Source: Actinomycetota bacterium (GTDB taxonomy: Bacteria; Actinomycetota; Acidimicrobiia; Acidimicrobiales; Ilumatobacteraceae). From it: a stretch of DNA of 8,148 nt. This document shows, in pieces, positions 1-6,036 of this stretch. The position numbers and the translations under genes were made by a program. How positions within the stretch are numbered: the stretch's first letter is position 1; every line of letters begins with the position of its first letter. The stretch lies in NCBI GenBank assembly GCA_005789925.1, contig SXWG01000144.1, positions 1-8,148 on the forward strand. Reading direction: 5' to 3'. The notes under the pieces were generated by a model. The model searched no databases. It saw nothing but the letters and a program-made list of their open reading frames with translations, and was not told the DNA's origin.

Positions 1-2241
1 GACTCTTTCGAGGTGTTGAAGCATGCGACTGCGTGTGTCATTCAGCGCATCGCCCGAAATGTTTCGTTCTGTGGTGAGCGCACGACGGTCATTGACCGCT
101 TTTGTGAGTGCATCTGAGGCTGCGTCGACGGAGCCGTCACAGCGTTGAACTGAACTTGTTGCTTCAGCGACCGCGGAACGTGCCGCCATCAACTCGTTCC
201 GGGCGACATCGAGAGTTCGTGTGCGACGATCGAGTTCCTCGGCTGCGCGCGCAGCAGATGTCGCGGCCTCGTCAACGGCCTCTTTTGCACCCAGTTCGTC
301 GGCTGCCCCGATGCGCCAACCATTTGCCGTGAGTCGGTCTCCGGAACGCGTGACAACGGTGGCTGCGGGCTGGGTCATTGCGACCGTGATCGCTTCATCG
401 AGTGTCTCCACATATCCCACGCGCGCCAGGAGCGAGTCGAGGAGGCCGTTCAGACCAGCCGGTGCGGTGCTGATTGTGTGCACGCGTGTGCGCAAAGATT
501 GCGAGCCAGACGGAATTCCCACCCCGGTCGAAGGCACATGGTCGAGAGCCAATATCGCGCCGACTCGACCCGCCGTTCGCAGCGCAGTCAGCGCTCGACG
601 GCCAATATTCGCATCGTTCACGACGACAGCTGATAGTGCCTCACCAAGTGCGGCTTTCACCGCGGCATCAAATCCGTCATCGATGGTCACCAGATCGATG
701 AGAGCACCGACGACACCGTCAACTGATGCGAGATATTCGGCCCCCATGCGCGCACGTGACGTTGCCATAGCCGCCTGAAGAGCCTCGAGACGTGCGTTCC
801 ACCTCGACCACACGGTTTCAGCTTCGGCACGAAGTCGTTGTGCTTCGTCGCTGGCAACTTCAGCGTCTGCGCGGCGGGTTTCCGCGGAGACAAGCCGCGC
901 TTTCGAATCGAACAGTGCGTTCTCAACCTCTGTGAGCTCTGACTGCAGTCGGTCGATCTCGGTGACTAGGCGCGCGTCTTGGTCTTCGATCTGTTCGATA
1001 CGAGTTTGAAGCCGCTGAACTTCACCGGCACCCAATTCGACGGTGTTGCGAAGCGTGCGAAGTTCGCCGCGCACTTCAGCGGCAGCTGCAGACGCGGTCG
1101 TCGTCGATGGGCCACCTTCCAACAGCGCCTCGGTCTGACCACGCTCGGCAGCAAAGGCGTTCTCTTCCTGCGCGAGTTCGTCGCTTTCAGCCGTCGCAGT
1201 GGCGAGGCCGGCTTCGACCGCCGCGAGTTCGGCTTTGAAGCGCGCGGCGTCGGCCTCGAGTGATGCGACGACGTCTTCGGCCATCAGTGCACCACGATCA
1301 CGCTCCATCGACCGCTGTCGTTCGGCGATGACAGCGGCAAGTCCTCGAGCGCGCTCCCGCAATTGCTCGACTTTCACCAACTCATCACTGACACCGCTGT
1401 CGCCTCGAGCAGACAACTCGGCCTCTGCGGTCATGACGACGGTGTCGAGTTCGGCGAGCTGCGCGCGCAGCGCGCGTTCCGTGTCTTCTCCTGTCACCTT
1501 CTCGCGAGCAAGAGTCTCGAGTCGCGTACGCAGTGACGCCAGCTCACGACCTGCCAAGAACAACCTCAACGCCCGCAGCTCGGCGACAATTTCTCCGTGG
1601 CGACGAGCCGCTTCAGCTTGACGCTCTAGTGGACGTAACTGACGCCGCACTTCACGAATGAGGTCTTGCACTCGAAGCAAGTTCGCTTCCGTGCTCTCGA
1701 GCCGACGTTCGGCGCGCTCCTTGCGTTTGCGGTATTTGAGGACGCCCGCCGCTTCTTCGATGATTGCTCGTCGATCCTCGGCGCGGGCATTCAACACTGC
1801 GTCAATCTGACCCTGACTGATGATGACGTGCTGTTGACGACCGACTCCTGTATCGGACAACAACTCCTGGACGTCAAGCAATCGACATTCGACACCGTTG
1901 ATGGAGTATTCACTGTCTCCGTTTCGAAACAGCGTTCGACCGATCGTGATGTCGGTGAATTCGAGCGGCAGAACCCCCGACGAGTTGTCGAGCGTCAGCA
2001 AGACTTCCGCACGACCAAGTGCTGACTTCTTCGACGTGCCATTGAAGATGACGTCTTCCATCTTTTGACTGCGCACCGCGCTCGGGGCCTGTGCACCCAA
2101 CACCCACGCAATGGCGTCAACGACATTGGACTTGCCTGATCCGTTGGGTCCGACGACCACAGTGACGCCAGGCTCAAGTTCCATCGCCGTCGTGTCGGCA
2201 AAGGACTTGAAACCTTTCAGGGTGAGAGTCTTCAGAAACAC
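1..2241 (-). CDS. smc: Chromosome partition protein SMC, N-terminal 747 residues (3' end outside window)
   Basis: SMC is the ATPase of the bacterial condensin complex (with ScpA and ScpB), which compacts and aligns the chromosome arms. The frame is open from the left edge to a GTG at 2241, and an in-frame TAG lies at 2263-2265, so GTG giving MFLKTLTLKGFKSFAD is the only good start. Visible parts are: the N-terminal head with Walker A GPNGSGKS (residues 31-38), MEDVIFNG (61-68), and a Q-loop in ISQGQID (Q143); a long Glu/Arg/Ala-rich coiled coil from about 165 to 498; the hinge from about 500 to 650, containing DGVVGALIDLV and NGWRIGA; and the start of the returning coil. The signature motif and Walker B should lie in the missing part, since family members are about 1150-1200 residues. 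It follows mutM by 69 bp. No Shine-Dalgarno sequence precedes the GTG, which could mean a leaderless or own transcript. Family identity is certain. Confidence 0.97.
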   Translation of the reverse strand, partial: MFLKTLTLKGFKSFADTTAMELEPGVTVVVGPNGSGKSNVVDAIAWVLGAQAPSAVRSQKMEDVIFNGTSKKSALGRAEVLLTLDNSSGVLPLEFTDITIGRTLFRNGDSEYSINGVECRLLDVQELLSDTGVGRQQHVIISQGQIDAVLNARAEDRRAIIEEAAGVLKYRKRKERAERRLESTEANLLRVQDLIREVRRQLRPLERQAEAARRHGEIVAELRALRLFLAGRELASLRTRLETLAREKVTGEDTERALRAQLAELDTVVMTAEAELSARGDSGVSDELVKVEQLRERARGLAAVIAERQRSMERDRGALMAEDVVASLEADAARFKAELAAVEAGLATATAESDELAQEENAFAAERGQTEALLEGGPSTTTASAAAAEVRGELRTLRNTVELGAGEVQRLQTRIEQIEDQDARLVTEIDRLQSELTEVENALFDSKARLVSAETRRADAEVASDEAQRLRAEAETVWSRWNARLEALQAAMATSRARMGAEYLASVDGVVGALIDLVTIDDGFDAAVKAALGEALSAVVVNDANIGRRALTALRTAGRVGAILALDHVPSTGVGIPSGSQSLRTRVHTISTAPAGLNGLLDSLLARVGYVETLDEAITVAMTQPAATVVTRSGDRLTANGWRIGAADELGAKEAVDEAATSAARAAEELDRRTRTLDVARNELMAARSAVAEATSSVQRCDGSVDAASDALTKAVNDRRALTTERNISGDALNDTRSRMLQHLERV

Positions 2242-2251
2242 GGCACTGTCG

Positions 2252-2257
2252 AGAGTA
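2252..2257 (-). promoter_or_regulatory. Possible -10 element of an smc promoter
   Basis: On the minus strand TACTCT fits the loose actinobacterial -10 pattern TANNNT and ends 10 nt before the smc GTG. No convincing -35 hexamer is seen 16-18 nt upstream. The only support is the position and the lack of a ribosome binding site for smc, which a leaderless or nearly leaderless transcript would explain. This is a weak call and the match may be chance. Confidence 0.18.
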
Positions 2258-2300
2258 ATGGACTACACGTCGTCGGACTTGGTCTCCTCGCGCGATCTTC

Positions 2301-2320
2301 TCAGCGCATCTCAGCGCTGA
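2301..2320 (-). other. Hairpin spanning the mutM stop codon
   Basis: In the minus-strand transcript TCAGCGC and GCGCTGA form a perfect 7-bp stem around the 6-nt loop TGAGAT. The mutM TGA lies at the base of the loop side of the first arm (2311-2313). No U-tract follows, so it does not look like a normal intrinsic terminator. It could slow 3' decay, act as a processing site, or reduce read-through into smc. The pairing is seen directly; any function is inference. Confidence 0.35.
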
Positions 2321-3174
2321 CAGATTCGGCAGAAACACGTCGACCGGCCGTTCGACACCACGCGCGTGATCGAGGTTTTTCCACAGGTCAAACATGGGAG
2401 CCCACCGCGCCCGTAGACCCGGTGATCCAGTTGAAACCAGCCCGCTTCTCCATCGACATCGACATATTGCGTGTCCTGAAGGGTCGAACCTCCGGCTGCG
2501 ACAGCCTCTGTCAACACGTCAGAAATCGATTGCCGCAACCGAGCCATTCGCTGACGAGACAAAGAACTTGCCAACCGGTCCCACTTGATGCCCGAGCGAT
2601 GGAGAATCTCGTCGGCATAAATGTTCCCGATTCCGGCAACCACATGCTGGTCAAGGAGCAACGGCTTGATGGCGTGTCTTCTGGTGCGCAGCAGATTCCA
2701 CAGGACATCGTCATCGAAGTGGTCGATGAGCGGGTCGATGCCAAGTCGTGCCAGCTCGGGCAACACCTCGCGCTCGTCGACCGGGTCGTACACCACGACT
2801 TCGCCAAACGTACGTGGGTCAACGAACCGAAACTCATGTGTGTGGTCTCGTCGCTCCCCGTGCTGGTCAGCCTCGAGGGTGAGGACGACATGCGTGTGCG
2901 GTGGTCGCGGATGATTTGGGGGATGAATGAGCACGCGCCCGCTCATGCGCAAATGGATCATCATTCGATCACCGCTCGACACGTCACAAATCAGGTACTT
3001 GCCCCGGCGACGAGCCGACGTGAGCGACATCCCAGTGAGACCGTGGATGACGGCCTCTCGACCGACTCGACGAACCGAGCGCTCACGCCCGACCGTCACC
3101 GACGAGATAGTGCGACCGACGACGAGTGATTCGATACCGCGTCGGACGGTCTCGACTTCTGGCAACTCAGGCAC
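2311..3174 (-). CDS. mutM: Formamidopyrimidine-DNA glycosylase (Fpg/MutM)
   Basis: This bifunctional base-excision repair enzyme removes 8-oxoguanine and formamidopyrimidines and then nicks the abasic site. The 287-residue product begins PELPEVETVRRGI, with the catalytic Pro2 and Glu3 once the initiator Met is removed, and has the conserved Lys59 in RRRGKYL. The lesion-void residues appear as Met77, Arg121 and Phe123 (DPRTFG). The helix-two-turn-helix region carries GIGNIYADE (181-189). The C-terminal zinc finger has Cys261, 264, 282 and 285 with Arg277 at the conserved DNA-binding position. The finger is one residue longer in its first half than the Fpg sequences I recall, and has an extra Cys280. 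A His-rich insert lies near residues 102-113. The start is GTG, fixed by the need for Pro2, with no clear ribosome binding site. It lies 24 bp after rnc. Family identity is certain. Confidence 0.97.
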   Translation of the reverse strand: MPELPEVETVRRGIESLVVGRTISSVTVGRERSVRRVGREAVIHGLTGMSLTSARRRGKYLICDVSSGDRMMIHLRMSGRVLIHPPNHPRPPHTHVVLTLEADQHGERRDHTHEFRFVDPRTFGEVVVYDPVDEREVLPELARLGIDPLIDHFDDDVLWNLLRTRRHAIKPLLLDQHVVAGIGNIYADEILHRSGIKWDRLASSLSRQRMARLRQSISDVLTEAVAAGGSTLQDTQYVDVDGEAGWFQLDHRVYGRGGLPCLTCGKTSITRVVSNGRSTCFCRICQR

Positions 3175-3198
3175 GACAGCAAACCATCTGTGCTGCGG

Positions 3199-3903
3199 TC
3201 AGGAGCGATCGGCGATGTCGAGCGATCGGAGATGATCGATTGCCGCCTGTGCCGCGAGTTGTTCGGCGGCTTTCTTCGTGCGACCAGTTCCTGGACCAAA
3301 CGACTCACTTCCGATTCGCACCTTCGCAGTGAACACTTTGTCATGATCCGGACCCTCACCGTGCGTCACGTAGTGCGGCACTCCGAGATCGCGCTGGGCC
3401 ACAAGTTCTTGAAGACGGGTCTTGAAGTCGAAGCTCTCTAGGTTGGGAATCGCATGCTCGACGGCATCATGCAATAGTCGGCGCACGATTGCATCAGCAA
3501 CGACGGGACCGGCGTCGAGATAAATCGCACCGATGACAGCCTCGAGGGCGTCAGAGAGAATCGACGTCTTGTCACGTCCTCCGGCGGCATCTTCTCCACG
3601 TCCGAGGATGATGTGTTCTCCGAGACGTAGTTCTCGTGCGATGTCTCCAAGCGCCGTCGCATTGACGACCGATTGTCGGAGATCAGACAACTTTCCTTCC
3701 GGAGAATCTCCGAGACGGCGATAAGCGAGATCCGCAATCACGAGACCAAGGACGGCATCACCAAGAAATTCGAGTCGTTCGTTTGACTCGCCACCGTTAT
3801 TCTCGGCAAGCCACGAGCGGTGTACAAGTGCGAGGTCCAGCAACGACTTGTCCGAAAACCGATGACCTAGTCGCTCGCATAGTTCGTCGAGTGGTTCACC
3901 CAC
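3199..3903 (-). CDS. rnc: Ribonuclease III
   Basis: RNase III cuts double-stranded RNA, matures 23S and 16S rRNA from their precursor, and processes some mRNAs. The 234-residue product has the usual two domains. The catalytic domain (about 4-150) carries the signature NERLEFLGDAVL (41-52), with metal ligands Glu45 and Asp49, and Asp118 and Glu121 in SDALEAVIGAIYLD. The double-stranded RNA binding domain (about 158-227) ends with GRTKKAAEQLAAQAA. All four catalytic acids are present. The start is GTG at 3903. The next in-frame upstream region belongs to acpP, 15 bp away, and only a weak purine stretch precedes the start, so translation may be coupled to acpP. The neighbours acpP upstream and mutM and smc downstream match the order seen in many Gram-positive genomes. 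Confidence 0.97.
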   Translation of the reverse strand: MGEPLDELCERLGHRFSDKSLLDLALVHRSWLAENNGGESNERLEFLGDAVLGLVIADLAYRRLGDSPEGKLSDLRQSVVNATALGDIARELRLGEHIILGRGEDAAGGRDKTSILSDALEAVIGAIYLDAGPVVADAIVRRLLHDAVEHAIPNLESFDFKTRLQELVAQRDLGVPHYVTHGEGPDHDKVFTAKVRIGSESFGPGTGRTKKAAEQLAAQAAIDHLRSLDIADRS

Positions 3904-3918
3904 GTCAGAGCTGTCCGT

Positions 3919-4188
3919 TCACTTGGATAATGCTGCGTGCACGTAATCGACGACGGACCCCACCGTCTTCAATTCCGCAAGATCGTCATCATTCACTGCG
4001 AAGTCACCCGCGGATTTGCGGAATTGCTCCTCAAGATCGAACACGAACTCAACGAGTGCGATGGAGTCTGCATCGAGATCTTCAGCAAAACGCTGAGACT
4101 CGCTGATGCTCGACCGGTCAATCTCGAGCACTGCAGCGAGACACTCGACCACTGTCGCGGCTACTTCGTTGCGTTCCATCGGCATCAC
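3919..4188 (-). CDS. acpP: Acyl carrier protein
   Basis: This small acidic protein carries growing acyl chains on a 4'-phosphopantetheine arm during fatty acid synthesis. The product is 89 residues from the GTG at 4188. The attachment serine is Ser42 in DLDADSIALVEFVFDLEEQF, where the usual DSL is DSI, followed by the expected acidic helix II. Helix III and the end (LKTVGSVVDYVHAAL) also match the family. Three starts are close together: GTG at 4188, which overlaps the plsX stop as GTGA; ATG at 4185, which overlaps it by one base; and ATG at 4179. None has a clear Shine-Dalgarno sequence, and translation is probably coupled to plsX. Placement between plsX and rnc favours the housekeeping fatty-acid ACP over a polyketide or peptide carrier, but the divergent DSI leaves some doubt. 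Confidence 0.9.
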   Translation of the reverse strand: MMPMERNEVAATVVECLAAVLEIDRSSISESQRFAEDLDADSIALVEFVFDLEEQFRKSAGDFAVNDDDLAELKTVGSVVDYVHAALSK

Positions 4189-5159
4189 TCGACTGTAGTC
4201 GCAGCAATAGCCGAACGGATTTCGTCGACCATTCCAGTTTCAACCATGTCTTTGGCACAACGAATGCCGTTCAGCATCGCGCGAGCACTGCTCGACCCGT
4301 GCGAGATGATGCACACGCCGTCGACCCCCAAGAGAATCGCACCGCCGTAGGTGTCGGGGTCGAAGGTCTCATACAGTGGAAGAAGTGCGGGCATGATGGC
4401 ATCGGCGTGCTCTTTGTACTCAGGGGCTCCGATCGCCGTTAGCAACGACTTAATCACCGTCTTCAATGTTCCTTCCATCGTCTTCAACGCCACGTTCCCG
4501 GTGAAACCGTCGGTGACGACGACGTCGACCTCAGTCGTCATGATGTCGCGGCCTTCGACGTTTCCGATGAAGTTGATGCCTTTCGCATCGGAGAACAGCT
4601 CGTATGCCTCTTTACGCAAGCTGTCGCCCTTGCCTGGTTCTTCACCGATCGACAACAGTCCGACGCGCGGGTTGTCGACTCCGAAGCGGCGTCGCGAGTA
4701 CACGGCGCCCATGGTCGCGAATTGCACGAGCCATGCCGCTTGCACTTCAGCGTTTGCGCCCGCGTCCAGCAACACCGTCGGCGTGCTGCCCGGAACTGGA
4801 ACAGGTGTGGCGATTGCTGGGCGCTGCACACCAGTGATGCGACCCATGCGCAACAGGGCACTCGCCATCGTCGCGCCAGTGTTGCCCGCAGAAATCATGG
4901 CGCTCGCCTTGCCGTCACGAACTGCTTCTGCGGCAACCACGAGTGTCGAGTCGCGCTTTCGTCGAATTGCGCTCACCGGATCTTCATCCATGCCGATGAC
5001 TTCACTGGCAGGGAAAAGTGGCAACCCTCGCGTGTCAGCGAGATCACGTGGGCCGACCAATGCGATCGGAATGCCAGCATCAGCGGCTTGGTGCGCCCCG
5101 GCGAGAATTTCTGTGGGTGCGTAATCGCCACCCATGACGTCGACTGCAATTGGCTTCAT
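4185..5159 (-). CDS. plsX: Phosphate acyltransferase PlsX
   Basis: PlsX converts acyl-ACP and phosphate into acyl-phosphate, the donor used by PlsY in the first step of phospholipid synthesis, at the inner face of the membrane. The 324-residue product shows the family hallmarks: VDVMGGDYAPTEIL at the start, MDEDPVSAIRRKRDST (57-72), ISAGNTGATMASAL (89-102), LLDAGAN (130-136), VVVTDGFTGNVALKTMEG (213-230), and GGAILLGVDGVCIISHGSS (272-290). The segment between about residues 33 and 55 is shorter than in the PlsX proteins I recall. The ATG start is preceded by a doubled AGGGTC (5162-5173), which could serve as a weak ribosome binding site. The stop overlaps the start of acpP, so enzyme and carrier are made from coupled reading frames. 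The gene follows rpmF, as in many bacteria. Confidence 0.97.
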   Translation of the reverse strand: MKPIAVDVMGGDYAPTEILAGAHQAADAGIPIALVGPRDLADTRGLPLFPASEVIGMDEDPVSAIRRKRDSTLVVAAEAVRDGKASAMISAGNTGATMASALLRMGRITGVQRPAIATPVPVPGSTPTVLLDAGANAEVQAAWLVQFATMGAVYSRRRFGVDNPRVGLLSIGEEPGKGDSLRKEAYELFSDAKGINFIGNVEGRDIMTTEVDVVVTDGFTGNVALKTMEGTLKTVIKSLLTAIGAPEYKEHADAIMPALLPLYETFDPDTYGGAILLGVDGVCIISHGSSSARAMLNGIRCAKDMVETGMVDEIRSAIAATTVE

Positions 5160-5223
5160 ACGACCCTGACCCTAGGAGGTGACGGGTTAAGCGACGAGCG
5201 ATTGGCTGGTCGGTGCTGGCAGG

Positions 5224-5403
5224 TCAGTCAACGGCGACTGCGACGCGATTCTTGTACCAGCCACATGTGCCACACACAGTGTGCGGAATCTTGGCTGCGC
5301 CACATCGCGGACAGTTGCTGCGCGACGGTGCATCAAGTCGCCAATTGCTCGCACGACGCATGCGAGTCTTCGACTTGGACTTTTTTTTCTTGGGAACGGC
5401 CAC
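5224..5403 (-). CDS. rpmF: 50S ribosomal protein L32
   Basis: L32 is a small zinc-binding protein of the large ribosomal subunit. Translation from GTG at 5403 gives 59 residues beginning MAVPKKKKSKSKTRMRR, the typical L32 N-terminus. A C-terminal zinc ribbon follows with Cys31, Cys34, Cys44 and Cys47 (CPRC and CGTC), the four-cysteine form. A strong Shine-Dalgarno sequence AAAGGAAG sits 6 nt upstream of the GTG. The lysine run is encoded by eight consecutive A bases in the mRNA (5381-5388), and the frame is intact. The gene follows the DUF177 gene by 96 bp and precedes plsX by 64 bp; a yceD-rpmF-plsX order is common across bacteria. The length matches the family. Confidence 0.96.
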   Translation of the reverse strand: MAVPKKKKSKSKTRMRRASNWRLDAPSRSNCPRCGAAKIPHTVCGTCGWYKNRVAVAVD

Positions 5404-5409
5404 GGCGGT

Positions 5410-5417
5410 CTTCCTTT
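5410..5417 (-). promoter_or_regulatory. Ribosome binding site of rpmF
   Basis: AAAGGAAG on the minus strand lies 6 nt before the GTG of rpmF. It is among the clearest Shine-Dalgarno sequences in the window and fixes the non-ATG start. Confidence 0.75.
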
Positions 5418-5428
5418 GTCGAGCTAAT

Positions 5429-5443
5429 CCCCACCGTCGGGGG
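5429..5443 (-). other. Second leader hairpin of rpmF
   Basis: A run of Cs (5439-5443) and GGGG (5429-5432) on the minus strand can pair with a 6-7 nt loop, 11 bases before the ribosome binding site. The 4-bp GC stem is short and may be chance. It is noted because it follows a stronger hairpin in the same gap. Confidence 0.25.
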
Positions 5444-5451
5444 CGGAGGAA

Positions 5452-5477
5452 GGATAACCGCTGAGGTAGCGGTCTCC
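5452..5477 (-). other. Leader hairpin between the DUF177 gene and rpmF
   Basis: In the minus-strand transcript ACCGCT and AGCGGT form a perfect 6-bp stem with loop ACCTC. The stem can be extended by a G-U pair and, past one bulged A, by GGA with TCC, giving about 10 bp. It sits inside the 96-bp gap upstream of rpmF. A pyrimidine-rich stretch rather than a U-run follows, so it is not a standard terminator. It could be a processing or attenuation element that sets L32 level apart from the genes upstream. The structure is read by eye; its role is inference. Confidence 0.4.
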
Positions 5478-5499
5478 ACCTGGGGAGCCTCTGCCCCGC

Positions 5500-6021
5500 T
5501 TAGCCCTCTGGGGCGTCTGACAGCCGGGACCGAAGGTCGTCGAGCCCATCCCAACGATTGTCGGCGGCGGGGGCGGCACATGTGCACGGCGTCTCGTTCC
5601 GGTTCACTCCGCATGTCGGGCACAACCCGGCACATGACTCGGTGCACAGGGGCGCGAGCGGAAGTGCGAGCAGCACGTTCTCACGCACCATCGGCAACAA
5701 GTTGATCTGGTCCAGTTCGATCGGATGCGCATCGGGGTCTTGAACCACCACTTGGTACAACTCGGTGACGGCCACGTCGATGTCACGCTCGACAGATAGG
5801 AGGCAGCGTCGACATTCTCCGTGCCATGTCGCGTGCACCGTGCCCGCGACAGCGATTCTATCGGTGAGCGATTCAAGGTGCACATTCACGCGTACTGGTT
5901 TGTCTGCGACCCTGTCGTCACCAAATTCGACGTCAGCCATCGCGACTGCGGCGTCGACGTCCTTCGTCGAGCCGGGACGGCGCAACAATTCCAAGACGTT
6001 GACGATGAGTGGCTTCGCCAT
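5500..6021 (-). CDS. DUF177 (YceD) family protein, putative ribosome/23S rRNA accumulation factor
   Basis: The 173-residue product has the DUF177 layout. An N-terminal beta-rich part contains ECRRC (Cys70 and Cys73), followed by an acidic strand region. The signature VRENVLLALPLAPLC (112-126) then leads into a cysteine cluster (Cys126, 130, 134, 137, 146, 148) with CAGLCPTCGVNRN, and an acidic tail. The clustered cysteines suggest zinc binding. Family members sit next to rpmF in most bacteria, and plant and bacterial members have been linked to 23S rRNA accumulation; a direct biochemical role is not settled. The ATG is preceded by GAGGT (6027-6031) at 5-nt spacing. The gap to the sepIVA-like gene is only 15 bp, so the two are co-transcribed. 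Family identity is secure; the molecular role is not. Confidence 0.93.
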   Translation of the reverse strand: MAKPLIVNVLELLRRPGSTKDVDAAVAMADVEFGDDRVADKPVRVNVHLESLTDRIAVAGTVHATWHGECRRCLLSVERDIDVAVTELYQVVVQDPDAHPIELDQINLLPMVRENVLLALPLAPLCTESCAGLCPTCGVNRNETPCTCAAPAADNRWDGLDDLRSRLSDAPEG

Positions 6022-6026
6022 GGGTG

Positions 6027-6031
6027 ACCTC
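6027..6031 (-). promoter_or_regulatory. Ribosome binding site of the DUF177 gene
   Basis: GAGGT on the minus strand stands 5 nt before the ATG at 6021, within the 15-bp gap after the upstream gene. It supports this start. Confidence 0.65.
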
Positions 6032-6036
6032 AGTGG

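Noticed and set aside
221..778. A 185-codon plus-strand open frame rich in Ser, Ala and Arg
   Set aside because: It is antisense to the smc hinge and coil, and its low-complexity composition mirrors smc codon use.
2261..2290. AGGAGA followed by GTG-TAG as a tiny leader frame before smc
   Set aside because: The spacing from AGGAGA to the GTG is too long and a one-codon frame has no support beyond chance.
2422..3129. A 235-codon plus-strand open frame opposite mutM
   Set aside because: It lies wholly inside mutM, whose motifs are complete. The antisense product has no recognisable domain.
5174..5183. AGGAGGTGAC on the plus strand as a ribosome binding site for a plus-strand gene
   Set aside because: No plausible plus-strand coding frame starts at the right distance; the region downstream is antisense to rpmF.
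5486..5515. GC-rich runs around the DUF177 stop as an intrinsic terminator
   Set aside because: The possible GGGG/CCCC pairings are only 4 bp and no U-tract follows on the minus strand.
4722..5705. A 327-codon plus-strand open frame across plsX, rpmF and the DUF177 gene
   Set aside because: It runs antisense through three recognisable genes and their gaps, and has no family-like motif. Long antisense frames are common in GC-rich coding DNA.
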